NCBI GenBank assembly: GCA_035628995.1
Contig: DASPIR010000008.1
Coordinates: 62,001 to 126,000, forward strand
Source of the DNA: Clostridia bacterium
GTDB lineage: Bacteria > Bacillota > Clostridia > Lutisporales > Lutisporaceae
Length of the DNA stretch: 64,000 nucleotides
Direction of reading: 5' to 3'
This document shows, one piece after another, positions 17,064 through 25,166 of this stretch. Position numbers and translations under genes: made by a program. The notes beneath the pieces are model-generated. The model saw nothing but the letters and a program-made list of their open reading frames with translations, did no database searches and had not been told where the DNA came from. The first letter of the stretch is position 1. Each line of letters begins with the position of its first letter.

Positions 17064-17169
17064 ACTAATAGAATTACGTGCCAGGCTCTGAGGTTACTAA
17101 TAGAATTACGTGCCAGGCTCTGAGGTTATTAGGTTATTATACTTATTGGTTTCAGTAACCAAATAACCT
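17064..17169 (+). repeat. Two 32-bp tandem units plus a hairpin
   Basis: The 32-bp unit at 17064-17095 is repeated exactly at 17096-17127 and contains GAATTACGTGCCAGGC. It runs into GAGGTTATTAGGTTATTATA (17122 on), 25 bases of which recur exactly at 22284-22308. A nested hairpin follows: AGGTTATT/AATAACCT outside, TTGGTT/AACCAA inside (17131-17169). A short ORF with AAGGAG starting at 17050 is interrupted by these units. Confidence 0.7.
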
Positions 17170-17189
17170 TTGCACTAGGCACCTAAATA

Positions 17190-17297
17190 CTGAAGAGACT
17201 AAAAATAAAGAACGGAGTAACAATAAGACAATTATCCAGGATTACAGGAATATCAAAGAGTGTAATAAATAGAACTTAGGGACAAGGTACCTGTCCC
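17190..17297 (+). pseudogene. 3' relic of a RAYT gene with its REP palindrome
   Basis: The 108 bases match 12306-12413 with about four differences. They encode the C-terminal helix-turn-helix (IRQLSRITGISKSVINR) up to the TAG at 17277-17279 and then the palindrome GGGACAAGGTACCTGTCCC. All upstream parts of the gene are missing. Confidence 0.8.
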
Positions 17298-17343
17298 CTA
17301 TGTCCCTTTAGATTCTCCTTTTTAATCAACCTGCCGAAAACAA

Positions 17344-17982
17344 TTATGGATTAGAAGGTTGAGCGTTAAGCCAATTCATGTGATGACTTCGGTCTTTACC
17401 AGGTATTTCATAAAACAACTGAGACAAGAAAGAAGCTTCGTGAATGACGAGACTTACTGTTGAGAAAATTCTCATCATGTCATCACGGAATGGATACCGG
17501 TTAGATACAAGATTCTCCACAGGCCATTCAAGATAATTTGCTAATAAGTCATATTTTTCAGCGTAACTTTGCACAAGTTTTGCAAAATTGACCTGTTCAG
17601 TGAGCGTTCTTTGGTCTGCATGAAGTTGCAGATTTTCAGTTCCGGGAGCTATTATTCCACGTTTAGTCCAATCCTGTATTGTAGAATCAAGATTTAGTGA
17701 CTTCACATGTTCCTCGACGTCTTGTCGAACTTTATGGGTCTCAATAAGGTTCCCTGCTCTGTTAAACGCAAGCGCCGCTTCAATGCATTTCAATCGCCCA
17801 GACTTTGCAGCTTCTGCAGCAAGGGGCAGATTGTGCTTGTCATCCTCAGCGAACATAGAAAAGATGAGTGATAAGCCCTCTAAGGATTCAATAGTTCCTT
17901 TTAATATATGGGTCTTCATTAAGTCATTCGCAGCTTGATCTTCGAGTATATCGGCTTCGGGGAAAGGCCGCAAGCCAGACAA
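17344..17982 (-). CDS. Hypothetical helical protein, 212 residues, probably longer gene cut by an in-frame TGA
   Basis: I recognise no family. The protein is almost all helical, with segments LKGTIESLEGLSLIFSMFAE, LKCIEAALAFNRAGN and MMRIFSTVSLVIHEASFL. The open frame begins only at a TTG (17982) without a ribosome site. Nine codons further upstream in the same frame lies a TGA (18012-18010). Before it is an ATG at 18036 with an AAAGGAG site at proper spacing, giving MGWVCNPQ-stop-PKNKATGGS. So the natural start is probably 18036, and the gene is either nonsense-mutated or recoded at TGA. No terminator is evident. The neighbour at 18254 is divergent and also an orphan. Confidence 0.55.
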   Translation of the reverse strand: MSGLRPFPEADILEDQAANDLMKTHILKGTIESLEGLSLIFSMFAEDDKHNLPLAAEAAKSGRLKCIEAALAFNRAGNLIETHKVRQDVEEHVKSLNLDSTIQDWTKRGIIAPGTENLQLHADQRTLTEQVNFAKLVQSYAEKYDLLANYLEWPVENLVSNRYPFRDDMMRIFSTVSLVIHEASFLSQLFYEIPGKDRSHHMNWLNAQPSNP

Positions 17983-18253
17983 ACTACCACCGGTAGCTTT
18001 GTTTTTCGGTCATTGAGGATTACATACCCAACCCATAATGTCATTCTCCTTTCAAGTTAGATTTATTATTTGATTGAACATTATTTAAATATTCGAAATT
18101 TATGGTTCCATTATTGCGTTAGATTTATTCAAACAAATTGATGTGTAGTGCATATCCAATAGAACTGCTAAAGAAAGAAATAGAGAAACTTTAGCCTTTG
18201 CATCTTGTACCCAAAATTATGCAATATCTAATAAAAATAAAGGAGATGAAGTT

Positions 18254-18901
18254 TTGAATAGAACAAAGCTCAAAGAAGCCGAAGAAAGATTTCTTGCGCG
18301 ATACCCCGGGGGCTTTTCTGATCCATTGATGCTCGAAATTGCGAAGAAGCATAAAGTAGAGAAAATGAACAAATTGGCACAGGATAGCTTCGCAATTGAA
18401 CAATTTGAAAGTTCAAACAAAATTGCCGATTCCATGAGCAAGATTGTCAGCCAGTCTTCTATGGTTTCAATTTTTGAAAAACCCAAATTTAGAGACCTGG
18501 TAAAAGCCATCGACGACAATGAAAAAGAACGTCTATCTCTTGGATTGAAGGAATTCCTACATGGGGATCAGGAGTCTGGCTTTAAGCTGATGTCTGACTT
18601 GCTCAGAGAATACAAGCTGGCTAAATGGCCGTTGTTAACAGTATACCCCGTCTATTACAGACCGAGTGTGGAAGTTTTCATCAAACCTACCACCGCAAAA
18701 GGCGTTATTGAGTACTTTGAATTGGAAGGACTCAAATACAGCCCTAATCCAACCTTTGGATTTTATAGGGCTTATCGGGAACAAATCAATCAGATGAAAG
18801 AGGAAGTTGCTGCTTCACTGCACTTTGATAATGCGGCTTTCTGTGGTTTCCTTATGATGTCTATTGAGAATTTTACAGACTCCAAAAAGGCAGATGAATA
18901 A
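18254..18901 (+). CDS. Hypothetical protein, 215 residues
   Basis: TTG start, chosen because AAAGGAGATG lies 5-8 nt before it and no better ATG is near. The protein is soluble, helix-rich in the first 125 residues (KLKEAEERFLARYPGGF, then DQESGFKLMSDLLREYKLAKWP). A strand-rich piece follows (LLTVYPVYYRPSVEVFIKP, TTAKGVIEYFELEGLKY, PNPTFGFYRAYREQI). The last 25 residues are helical. No catalytic motif is obvious and no family is recognised. It is divergent from the gene at 17344 across a 220-bp gap. Confidence 0.6.
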   Translation: MNRTKLKEAEERFLARYPGGFSDPLMLEIAKKHKVEKMNKLAQDSFAIEQFESSNKIADSMSKIVSQSSMVSIFEKPKFRDLVKAIDDNEKERLSLGLKEFLHGDQESGFKLMSDLLREYKLAKWPLLTVYPVYYRPSVEVFIKPTTAKGVIEYFELEGLKYSPNPTFGFYRAYREQINQMKEEVAASLHFDNAAFCGFLMMSIENFTDSKKADE

Positions 18902-19050
18902 AATGTGTACCGGGTACAGCAGTTAAGTGGTTATTTTTGATTCGCTTCACAATAACCGCATATCCTCTATAATCGGGACAATAATAAATGAGAAGTTTTA
19001 AAGACCAGGCAGACTCGAAAAACAATTCATAAATTATGGGAGGAATTCTA

Positions 19051-19437
19051 ATGATTAAAGCTTATTTAGCAGGGGTTGAATCTCTATATGAGGGAGAGAA
19101 TATAGAAGTTCGATATAGTATCTATGAGGATCAAGCGCTCTTATGCAATGAATCTATCGTGATGGAATACAAGAAGCCAGCAATTGTAGGACAAATTGCA
19201 TTGATAACACTCCTAAGGAAATTGAAAAAGTACATGGGTAAAGAGATAGTCATTATTATTAATGATGCTGCTTTATATGAGATCGTTAGAGGAACATCAA
19301 CAACGAAAAATAATGATGTTCTAAAAATGGCAGTTCAAACGAGAAAAGAGTTTAACATGTTTCGAAACATTGATATTAAGGATATTAGTAAAGATAAAGC
19401 AGAATTGGTGGAATGGCAGAAAGTGTTATGGAGTTAA
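19051..19437 (+). CDS. Hypothetical protein, 128 residues, possible RNase H-like fold
   Basis: The ATG at 19051 has GGAGG 8 nt upstream; the in-frame ATG at 19036 does not. The order of segments is strand (IKAYLAGVES), strand (IEVRYSIYED), strand, then helix (IVGQIALITLLRKLKKYM), strand (KEIVIIINDAALYEIVRG) and a long helix. That order is reminiscent of RNase H-type proteins, but the catalytic acidic residues are not clear, so the suggestion is weak. A terminator follows at 19488. Confidence 0.55.
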   Translation: MIKAYLAGVESLYEGENIEVRYSIYEDQALLCNESIVMEYKKPAIVGQIALITLLRKLKKYMGKEIVIIINDAALYEIVRGTSTTKNNDVLKMAVQTRKEFNMFRNIDIKDISKDKAELVEWQKVLWS

Positions 19438-19487
19438 GGAGCTATATGGTGCATTATACGGTAAGTAAGATTGGATAATAATTATAT

Positions 19488-19530
19488 ACCGGTGAGATGA
19501 AATTTCATCTTGACCGGTTTTATTATTTTT
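19488..19530 (+). terminator. Intrinsic terminator
   Basis: ACCGGT...ACCGGT-type stem extended by GATGAAA/TTTCATC, followed by TTTTATTATTTTT. Confidence 0.75.
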
Positions 19531-19561
19531 ATGGATATACTCAAATTTATATTTCTAAATA

Positions 19562-19577
19562 TGTGATAAGAATCACA
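19562..19577. promoter_or_regulatory. Crp/Fnr-family operator
   Basis: TGTGA-taagaa-TCACA is an exact match to the Crp/Fnr consensus TGTGA-N6-TCACA. It is the centre of a much longer near-perfect dyad (about 19549-19590, arms near 18 bp). It lies about 100 bp before the cupin gene. A second dyad, TATTATC/GATAATA, is at 19620-19638. Confidence 0.65.
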
Positions 19578-19675
19578 TATTTAGAAATATGGAAATGATA
19601 TATTATATATGTAAGTTATTATTATCTAAATGATAATATATTGGATGAAATAAGTTAATATGAGGAGGATTAATA

Positions 19676-20014
19676 ATGGAACAATTTATAAAAAACATTG
19701 AACTTTCGAAGGTGCTGGAAATGGAGTCTTTGGTTACATATCAAGAAGGACAAGTAATTAGCAGGACTTTAGCTCAAGGAAAAAATTTAAGCTTAACCTT
19801 ATTTGCTTTTGCCAAAGGGGAAGAAATAAGTTCTCACTCATCTAGTGGAGATGCAATGGTGTATTTGCTTGATGGAGAAGCGGATGTAACAATTGGTGAA
19901 AAGACTTTTCATCTGAAAAAAGGTGAAACTATTGTAATGCCGGCAGGAATATCTCATGCACTACTGGCTAGTGAACAATTTAAAATGCTTTTAGTTGTGG
20001 TGTTTAGACCTTAG
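19676..20014 (+). CDS. Cupin-domain protein
   Basis: Single-domain cupin of 112 residues. Motif 1 is degenerate (KGEEISSHSSSGDAMVYLLDGE; His54 kept, the second His replaced by Ser). Motif 2 is KKGETIVMPAGISHALLA with its His. The beta-barrel usually binds a metal and a small molecule. The ribosome site GAGGAGG is strong. The Crp/Fnr-like palindrome upstream suggests control by redox, CO or nitrosative stress, as reported for similar clostridial cupins. Next is a nitroreductase gene only 39 bp away, probably co-transcribed. Confidence 0.8.
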   Translation: MEQFIKNIELSKVLEMESLVTYQEGQVISRTLAQGKNLSLTLFAFAKGEEISSHSSSGDAMVYLLDGEADVTIGEKTFHLKKGETIVMPAGISHALLASEQFKMLLVVVFRP

Positions 20015-20053
20015 TATTCAATCAATAGATTTATAAAATAAGGGGGCAGAATT

Positions 20054-20938
20054 ATGAGTTTTAGAGAATTCACGGCAAATATTCTATCAATCAGGGATTA
20101 CGAGGAAACCCGCTTAAGAGGGATAGAGCTTGCTGATATCAGTGAATATTTGAGAAAAATTAATGATGGTATTGGCAGAGAAAAAGGTTTTTCACTTATT
20201 ATGATCATAAATGGTAAAGAGGTTTTCGATGACTTAGAGGGTATTGGCGGCTACAGCGGCATTATGATCAAAAGTCCGCATTACATAGCGCTTACTACTA
20301 CCAAAGAAGATACTGAAGCTGAATTTTTGGGAGCATATTATATGCAGGCAGCAGTCAAAAAGCTGTACGATATGAATATAGGCAGCTGTTGGATAAATAT
20401 AAGAAGCATATCTCACGACTTAAAATCGAAGCTGTTGAAAAACCATGAAGGAAGCATCAACTATCTATTGGCGCTCGGACTTGCAGATGAGGAAGCTATT
20501 AAACAGAAGACTCCACACATGACTGTAACAAATACAACGCCTGAATATAAACAAAACCCCTATGGAACAAAGGTTAATGAGGCTGCATCCTCTGACAGAT
20601 CAAGGCATTCCATAGGTGAGATAGTATATTTATATGAATGGGGAAAACAAGCGACCTATGAGGAGTTGGAAAGAAGAGGCGTGGCGGATATATTCTTCTA
20701 TGTCAGAAACGCACCTTCTTATAAAAACTTGCAGCCCTGCAGATTAATATTGAAGGACGGAGAAATTGATCTCGCAATTCTACATCCTGAAGATGCAGCA
20801 AGCTATACTGATGCAGGCATTATGATGTACACCCTGGAAGGCTTGGCTAAAGATTTAGGAATTCCAGGAGAATGGCATTTTATCAAAGATGATTCAAACA
20901 ATAAGGAGTATCGCATAGTAGCAAAAATAAAACTATAA
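20054..20938 (+). CDS. Nitroreductase family protein (TM1586 type)
   Basis: 294-residue FMN-dependent reductase of the putative TM1586-like nitroreductase group, which is longer than the usual 180-220 residues. The two halves each carry a nitroreductase-like motif: YIALTTTKEDTEAEFLGAYY and YMQAAVKKLYDMNIGSCWI in the first, RNAPSYKNLQPCRLILKDG in the second. The first Arg-Ser-Arg motif typical of FMN binding (around IRDYEETRLRG) is partial. The ribosome site AAGGGGG precedes the ATG. It follows the cupin gene closely. The substrate is unknown. Confidence 0.75.
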   Translation: MSFREFTANILSIRDYEETRLRGIELADISEYLRKINDGIGREKGFSLIMIINGKEVFDDLEGIGGYSGIMIKSPHYIALTTTKEDTEAEFLGAYYMQAAVKKLYDMNIGSCWINIRSISHDLKSKLLKNHEGSINYLLALGLADEEAIKQKTPHMTVTNTTPEYKQNPYGTKVNEAASSDRSRHSIGEIVYLYEWGKQATYEELERRGVADIFFYVRNAPSYKNLQPCRLILKDGEIDLAILHPEDAASYTDAGIMMYTLEGLAKDLGIPGEWHFIKDDSNNKEYRIVAKIKL

Positions 20939-20979
20939 ATGGCTGGGAAGAAATAATTACATAAGTAAAGGTGAGACAA

Positions 20980-21633
20980 ATGAAAAAGTATGATACTGTT
21001 ATATTTGATTTGGATGGGACGTTGCTTAATACTCTTGAAGACCTTACAGATAGTGTCAATTATGTGTTAGCATTGTATGGCTTTCCATGCAGAAGGATGG
21101 ATGAGGTCAGGAGTTTTGTCGGTAATGGCGTAGCTAATTTAATGGGACTTTCCATATGTGATGGGTTTGATAATCCGCATTATGAAAAATGTCTTGCAGA
21201 TTTTCGCAACCATTATTCGGGGAATCTGCAAAACAAAACTGGTGCTTATAAAGGAGTTATGGAGCTTTTAGGAGAATTATCAAAAGAAAATTATAAGCTG
21301 GCAATTGTATCAAACAAATTTGATAAAGCAGTAAAAGAGCTTAACGAAGTCTATTTTGGAGAATATATAAAAGTGGCAATTGGAGAAGCAGAAGGTGTTT
21401 CTAAGAAGCCAGCACCTGATACTGTGATAAAAGCACTTGAGGAATTAGGTTCTGCTGCTGATAAAGCGGTATATGTAGGTGATTCAGAAGTGGATGCTAA
21501 AACTGCTAAAAATTCTGGGATTATGTTTGTAGGTGTAACATGGGGATTTCGGGATAGAGAGGTTTTGGAACAGGAAGGTGCAGACTATATTATTGATAGA
21601 CCGCAGGAATTATTAAAAATAATTGAAGCATAG
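20980..21633 (+). CDS. HAD family hydrolase, phosphoglycolate phosphatase-like
   Basis: Haloacid dehalogenase-type phosphatase of about 217 residues. It has motif I DLDGTLLNT (nucleophile Asp near residue 8), motif II IVSNK, motif III lysine in KKPAPD and motif IV VGDSEVDAKTA. An all-helical C1 cap lies between motifs I and II, as in Gph and PpaX. ATG 20980 sits behind AAAGGTGAG. GTG 20971 is in frame but overlaps that site. The substrate cannot be fixed from sequence. Confidence 0.85.
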   Translation: MKKYDTVIFDLDGTLLNTLEDLTDSVNYVLALYGFPCRRMDEVRSFVGNGVANLMGLSICDGFDNPHYEKCLADFRNHYSGNLQNKTGAYKGVMELLGELSKENYKLAIVSNKFDKAVKELNEVYFGEYIKVAIGEAEGVSKKPAPDTVIKALEELGSAADKAVYVGDSEVDAKTAKNSGIMFVGVTWGFRDREVLEQEGADYIIDRPQELLKIIEA

Positions 21634-21714
21634 GGATAAGGAACTGAATACTCATACAAGCAATTGCACGAGGCACAATCCAAAATATAACTCTATATAC
21701 GAAAGGAGATAATA

Positions 21715-22101
21715 GTGGAAAACGAAAAAAAGGAATACAGTACCATTGATGAATATGTGAGATGTTTCCCCTCTGAAATCCAAAAAAAGTTGGAAGAGAT
21801 ACGAGCTGCAGTAAAAGCGATAGCACCAGATGCAGAAGAAAAAATAAGCTATCAGATGCCTACATTTTACTTAAACGGGAATTTGGTACATTTTGCTGCG
21901 TTTAAAGATCATATCGGATTTTATCCGATACCAAGTGGTATTGAGGCATTTGAACAGGAATTGAAAGAGTATAAAAGAGGGAAAGGGTCAGTACAGTTTC
22001 CTCTGAATCAACCATTACCTATGGAATTAATCAGAAGAATAGTTGAATTTAGAGTTGAAGAGAATCGCAGAAAGCCTGCGAAGAATACCAGAAAAATATA
22101 A
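21715..22101 (+). CDS. DUF1801 domain protein (YdhG/iron chaperone-like)
   Basis: 128-residue protein of the DUF1801 family. It starts with the typical STIDEYVRCFPSEIQKKLEEI, then EKISYQMPTFYLNGNLVHFAAFKDHIGFYP (core split here by position, residues about 43-72) and ends with a basic tail after LIRRIVEFRVEE. B. subtilis YdhG/Fra of this fold acts as a frataxin-like iron chaperone. The start is GTG at 21715 behind AAAGGAGAT. Confidence 0.8.
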   Translation: MENEKKEYSTIDEYVRCFPSEIQKKLEEIRAAVKAIAPDAEEKISYQMPTFYLNGNLVHFAAFKDHIGFYPIPSGIEAFEQELKEYKRGKGSVQFPLNQPLPMELIRRIVEFRVEENRRKPAKNTRKI

Positions 22102-22185
22102 TTAAATCTGGTGAAAATTTTATTAAGCCTCAGAGAAAGCGAGTAGGAGGAGATTCAAATATATTCAAGTGTTAAAGGACTGCCA

Positions 22186-22278
22186 ATGGAGGGTGCAGTT
22201 GCACTATTTTGTGCTGTGCTTGTTGTTCTTTATGGCAATACTATAAATTATAGAAAACAGAAAAAGAATGAGGGATAG
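22186..22278 (+). CDS. Small single-span membrane peptide, 30 residues
   Basis: MEGAVALFCAVLVVLYGNT followed by a basic tail (YRKQKKNEG). AAAGGA lies 7 nt before the ATG, and an additional GGAGGAG is further upstream at 22146. It resembles holin-like/type I toxins in size and charge layout. A hairpin region and a dispersed repeat follow at once. The function is unknown. Confidence 0.45.
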   Translation: MEGAVALFCAVLVVLYGNTINYRKQKKNEG

Positions 22279-22283
22279 ACTTC

Positions 22284-22341
22284 GAGGTTATTAGGTTATT
22301 ATACTTATCACTTGCGAAAGGTCGCCTGGGTGACCGATAAG
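22284..22341 (+). repeat. Dispersed 25-bp repeat followed by hairpin
   Basis: 22284-22308 equals 17122-17146 exactly. A hairpin closed by CTTATC/GATAAG follows, with inner arms GGTCGCC/GGTGACC. The wording AAAGGTCGCC...TGACC is also found in the structured RNA at 14179-14194. Confidence 0.6.
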
Positions 22342-22456
22342 TTTGGTGTCACATGGCAATTGGTGTGGGAGTAGACAGAACCCTATTTCATATGATTATT
22401 ATTCCAATATCCTGGTTAATATAATATTGCCAGAAAACCAGGAGGAGTAAAGAAAA

Positions 22457-23554
22457 ATGAAAGTTGCAATATTAGGAGCAGGACTATCAGGGCTGTCATG
22501 TGCGAAATATCTTGAGGATAATAATATAGAACCAGTAATTTTTGAAAAACGTGAAAGAGTCGGTGAGCGCTTTCCCAATATGGAATCAGTTATGCAATTA
22601 GTACATAGGCCGATGAAAGACCCGGTTATCTATATAAATAAAAAGTATAACATTAATCTGATGCCAACAGGATTAGTACATACAATAGAAATATATTCTC
22701 CTAATCATAAAGCAACTTTTACAGGTTACAACTTAGGATATACATCAATACGCGGCCATGATGACCGCTCTTGGGAATGTCAGTTGGCCAGGCAAATTAA
22801 AGCAAAGATTCATTTTAATTCTACGGTCACTTGGCAGGAGCTTGAAGAGGATTTTGACTGGGTTATAATTGCTACAGGAGATCCCACTATATCAAGAGAA
22901 CTTAAGGTATGGAGGACAGATATCGAAGCATTTTTGAAGGGCTGTATCGTCAAGGGCAAATTCGACCTGGGTGTTTCAAAAATCTGGTTGAATACTAAAT
23001 TAAGCAAAAATTGCATGGTGTATTTTGCACCCTTTGATGCAAATGAAGCCAGCTATTGTACAGTAGCAATTCCCTCTTCGCCAGAGGAACTGGATACCCT
23101 TTGGTCAAGAACAATAGAAGAACTGAAGTTTGAACCTATACCCAAGACTGAATTTAAGTATGAAGAATATAAAATGGGAAGGGTCTCGACCAGACGAATA
23201 GGAAAGAAACTACTTATTGGTGCAGCAGGAGGGTTTGTTTTACCTTTTATGGGGTTTGGTCAAATTCCATCAATATTAAGTGGTGTATATGCTGCTGAGT
23301 CAATAATTACAGGCAAAGACTACAATAAATTGACTTCATGGTTTGATAAACAATATGCAGATGAATTAATACTAAGAAAATATGTAGACAACATGGATAA
23401 CAAAGGATTAGATAGATTGGTTTCTTTTCTTAGTCTACCAATGGTTAGCAAACTTGCAGCCAATACCAATTTACCCGTTTTAGGCATAGCAGCAAAAGCC
23501 ATTCGCTCTAGGAATCTTATAAAAAGACCCATAGCGCAAAAGACTAAAATATGA
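22457..23554 (+). CDS. FAD-dependent NAD(P)/FAD-binding oxidoreductase
   Basis: 365-residue flavoprotein. The N-terminal Rossmann motif is VAILGAGLSGLSCAKYLEDN (GxGxxG at residues 7-12), with EKRER as the ribose-binding end of strand 2. A second nucleotide motif, VIIATGDP, follows, and the FAD-closing segment is IGAAGGFVLPFMGFGQIPSI. It is similar in outline to geranylgeranyl reductase-like or lycopene cyclase-like enzymes, but the substrate is unknown. The ribosome site AGGAGG is preceded by an 8-bp inverted repeat (22410-22417 with 22436-22443) that partly covers it, which might modulate translation. Confidence 0.75.
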   Translation: MKVAILGAGLSGLSCAKYLEDNNIEPVIFEKRERVGERFPNMESVMQLVHRPMKDPVIYINKKYNINLMPTGLVHTIEIYSPNHKATFTGYNLGYTSIRGHDDRSWECQLARQIKAKIHFNSTVTWQELEEDFDWVIIATGDPTISRELKVWRTDIEAFLKGCIVKGKFDLGVSKIWLNTKLSKNCMVYFAPFDANEASYCTVAIPSSPEELDTLWSRTIEELKFEPIPKTEFKYEEYKMGRVSTRRIGKKLLIGAAGGFVLPFMGFGQIPSILSGVYAAESIITGKDYNKLTSWFDKQYADELILRKYVDNMDNKGLDRLVSFLSLPMVSKLAANTNLPVLGIAAKAIRSRNLIKRPIAQKTKI

Positions 23555-23618
23555 CACACAGTTGTCATGTTACTCATGTTATACTGGTTGTATAATATGA
23601 TGAAAAGGATTATGAAAT

Positions 23619-24506
23619 ATGAAGTATATTCCGGCAAAGACAATCATTTCAGGCTATATGGACAATAATTCCTGGTTTGGCTGCAACTATAATATGAATA
23701 TTTACAAAGGCTGCTGTCATGGCTGCATCTACTGTGACAGCCGCAGTGAATGCTATCATGTAGAGAACTTTGATGAGGTAAGGGCGAAAGAGAATGCTCT
23801 TGCCATAATTGAGCGTGAGCTAAAATCCAAACGCAGAACTGGTGTGGTTGGAACAGGTGCAATGAGTGATCCGTACAATGCATTTGAAAATAAATACCGT
23901 TTGACAAGAGGTGCGCTATCACTTATCAACACCTACCGATTTGGTGCCTCCATTGCTACAAAGAGTAATTTGATTACAAGGGACATAGATATTCTAAAGG
24001 AAATACAAAGCCATTCTCCTGTACTAATTAAGATCACAGTTACCACATGGGATGATGAACTATGTAAAAAGATAGAGCCTAATGTGGCAGTATCATCAAA
24101 GCGGTTTGCTGCGGTTAAAGAGCTCTCCGATCAGGGTATATTTACAGGCATCCTACTCATGCCTGTATTGCCATTTTTGGAGGATAACGAGGAAAATATA
24201 AGAGACATCATACGTTATGCATATGAGAGCGGGGCAAAATTTATTTATCCCGCTTTTGGTGTAACATTGAGGCAAAACCAAAGGGCTTGGTATTATGAAA
24301 AGCTTGATGAGCAGTTTCCTACCCTCAAGCAGAAGTACATACAGCAGTTTGGCAATTCCTATGAGTGTCATTCGCCAAAAGCGGAGATGTTGCGGCAGAT
24401 GTTTCAGAAGGAATGTGACAGATATGGCATACTATATAGTATGGGAGATATCATAAAGAGTTACAAGCAGGGATATGGGAATACTCAGCTTTCACTATTT
24501 GATTAA
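23619..24506 (+). CDS. Radical SAM protein, SPL/Rv2578c-like
   Basis: 295-residue radical SAM enzyme. The [4Fe-4S] motif CxxxCxxC is C32-CHG-C36-IY-C39 with following Asp. The rest matches the spore photoproduct lyase-related radical SAM group: GTGAMSDPYNAFE, ATKSNLITRDID, KITVTTWDDE, and a C-terminal YGNTQLSLFD. It acts by S-adenosylmethionine cleavage in the cytoplasm; the substrate is not known. It is 64 bp after the FAD gene, so an operon is possible. A terminator lies at 24518. Confidence 0.85.
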   Translation: MKYIPAKTIISGYMDNNSWFGCNYNMNIYKGCCHGCIYCDSRSECYHVENFDEVRAKENALAIIERELKSKRRTGVVGTGAMSDPYNAFENKYRLTRGALSLINTYRFGASIATKSNLITRDIDILKEIQSHSPVLIKITVTTWDDELCKKIEPNVAVSSKRFAAVKELSDQGIFTGILLMPVLPFLEDNEENIRDIIRYAYESGAKFIYPAFGVTLRQNQRAWYYEKLDEQFPTLKQKYIQQFGNSYECHSPKAEMLRQMFQKECDRYGILYSMGDIIKSYKQGYGNTQLSLFD

Positions 24507-24517
24507 CACATAGAACA

Positions 24518-24552
24518 AAAACAGTCTTACATCTATTGTACAGCCTGTTTTT
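24518..24552. terminator. Probable bidirectional terminator
   Basis: AAAAACAG...CTGTTTTTTTT with inner TACA/TGTA. It lies between convergent genes. Confidence 0.45.
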
Positions 24553-24564
24553 TTTATCGATACA

Positions 24565-25093
24565 CTAAAATATCCTTACCACCGTGCCAACACCTACATT
24601 GTTGAAGAGATCTTCCACATCCTTGTTGAACATCCTGACACAGCCATTAGAAGCTGCTGTGCCAATGGAAGCGGGATTATTGGTGCCATGGATTCCATAG
24701 CTGGGTGCTGTTAAGCCCATCCACCTGGTGCCATAAGGCCCCCCAGGATTGACCTGCTTGGTCTTTATATAGGTCGTTTAGATCAATTCCGTAGTTTGAG
24801 TACAAAAGCTGCTGAGAGGAAATGCCGAAGTATTCGGCTATTGATTCCATTGTGTCACCTGAAGCAACAACATAGTAGTTTGTTGTGGGACAGGCAGGAT
24901 ATAATTGAGTTTTCATAGGAACACAAAGCTGCTGGCCGACTTGCAGTTGGTTCGGACTGATGCCCGGGTTGGCTTTTATGATGTCGCTGACGATTGTATT
25001 GTAGAAAAAGGCAATGCTACCAAGTGTGTCACCAGACCTGACGATATAAGGGACGGATCCGCTTGGACACTGTCTGTATGCTCCGTTAGTCAT
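24565..25093 (-). pseudogene. LysM-LysM-YkuD L,D-transpeptidase, frameshifted and internally deleted
   Basis: From ATG 25093 (behind GGGGGTGAT) the frame encodes MTNGAYRQCPSG and two LysM domains (YIVRSGDTLGSIAFFYNT; YYVVASGDTMESIAEYFGIS), which bind peptidoglycan. Near 24775 the frame shifts, and the catalytic YkuD end continues in another frame: [39 protein letters not shown], stopping at 24565. The first strands of the YkuD fold are also missing between the LysM and the shift, so a deletion rather than a simple indel made it. Left in its original frame it gives an aberrant tail ending WNPWHQ. An intact short YkuD gene lies at 26694. Confidence 0.75.
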
Positions 25094-25166
25094 ATTAATC
25101 ACCCCCAAAAAGAATGCATTTACATAATATTCCATAGGGGCGGCTAATGTTACACTAATTGGTCGG

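Noticed and set aside
17064-17127. CRISPR-like direct repeats
   Set aside because: Only two adjoining 32-bp units with no spacers and no cas genes.
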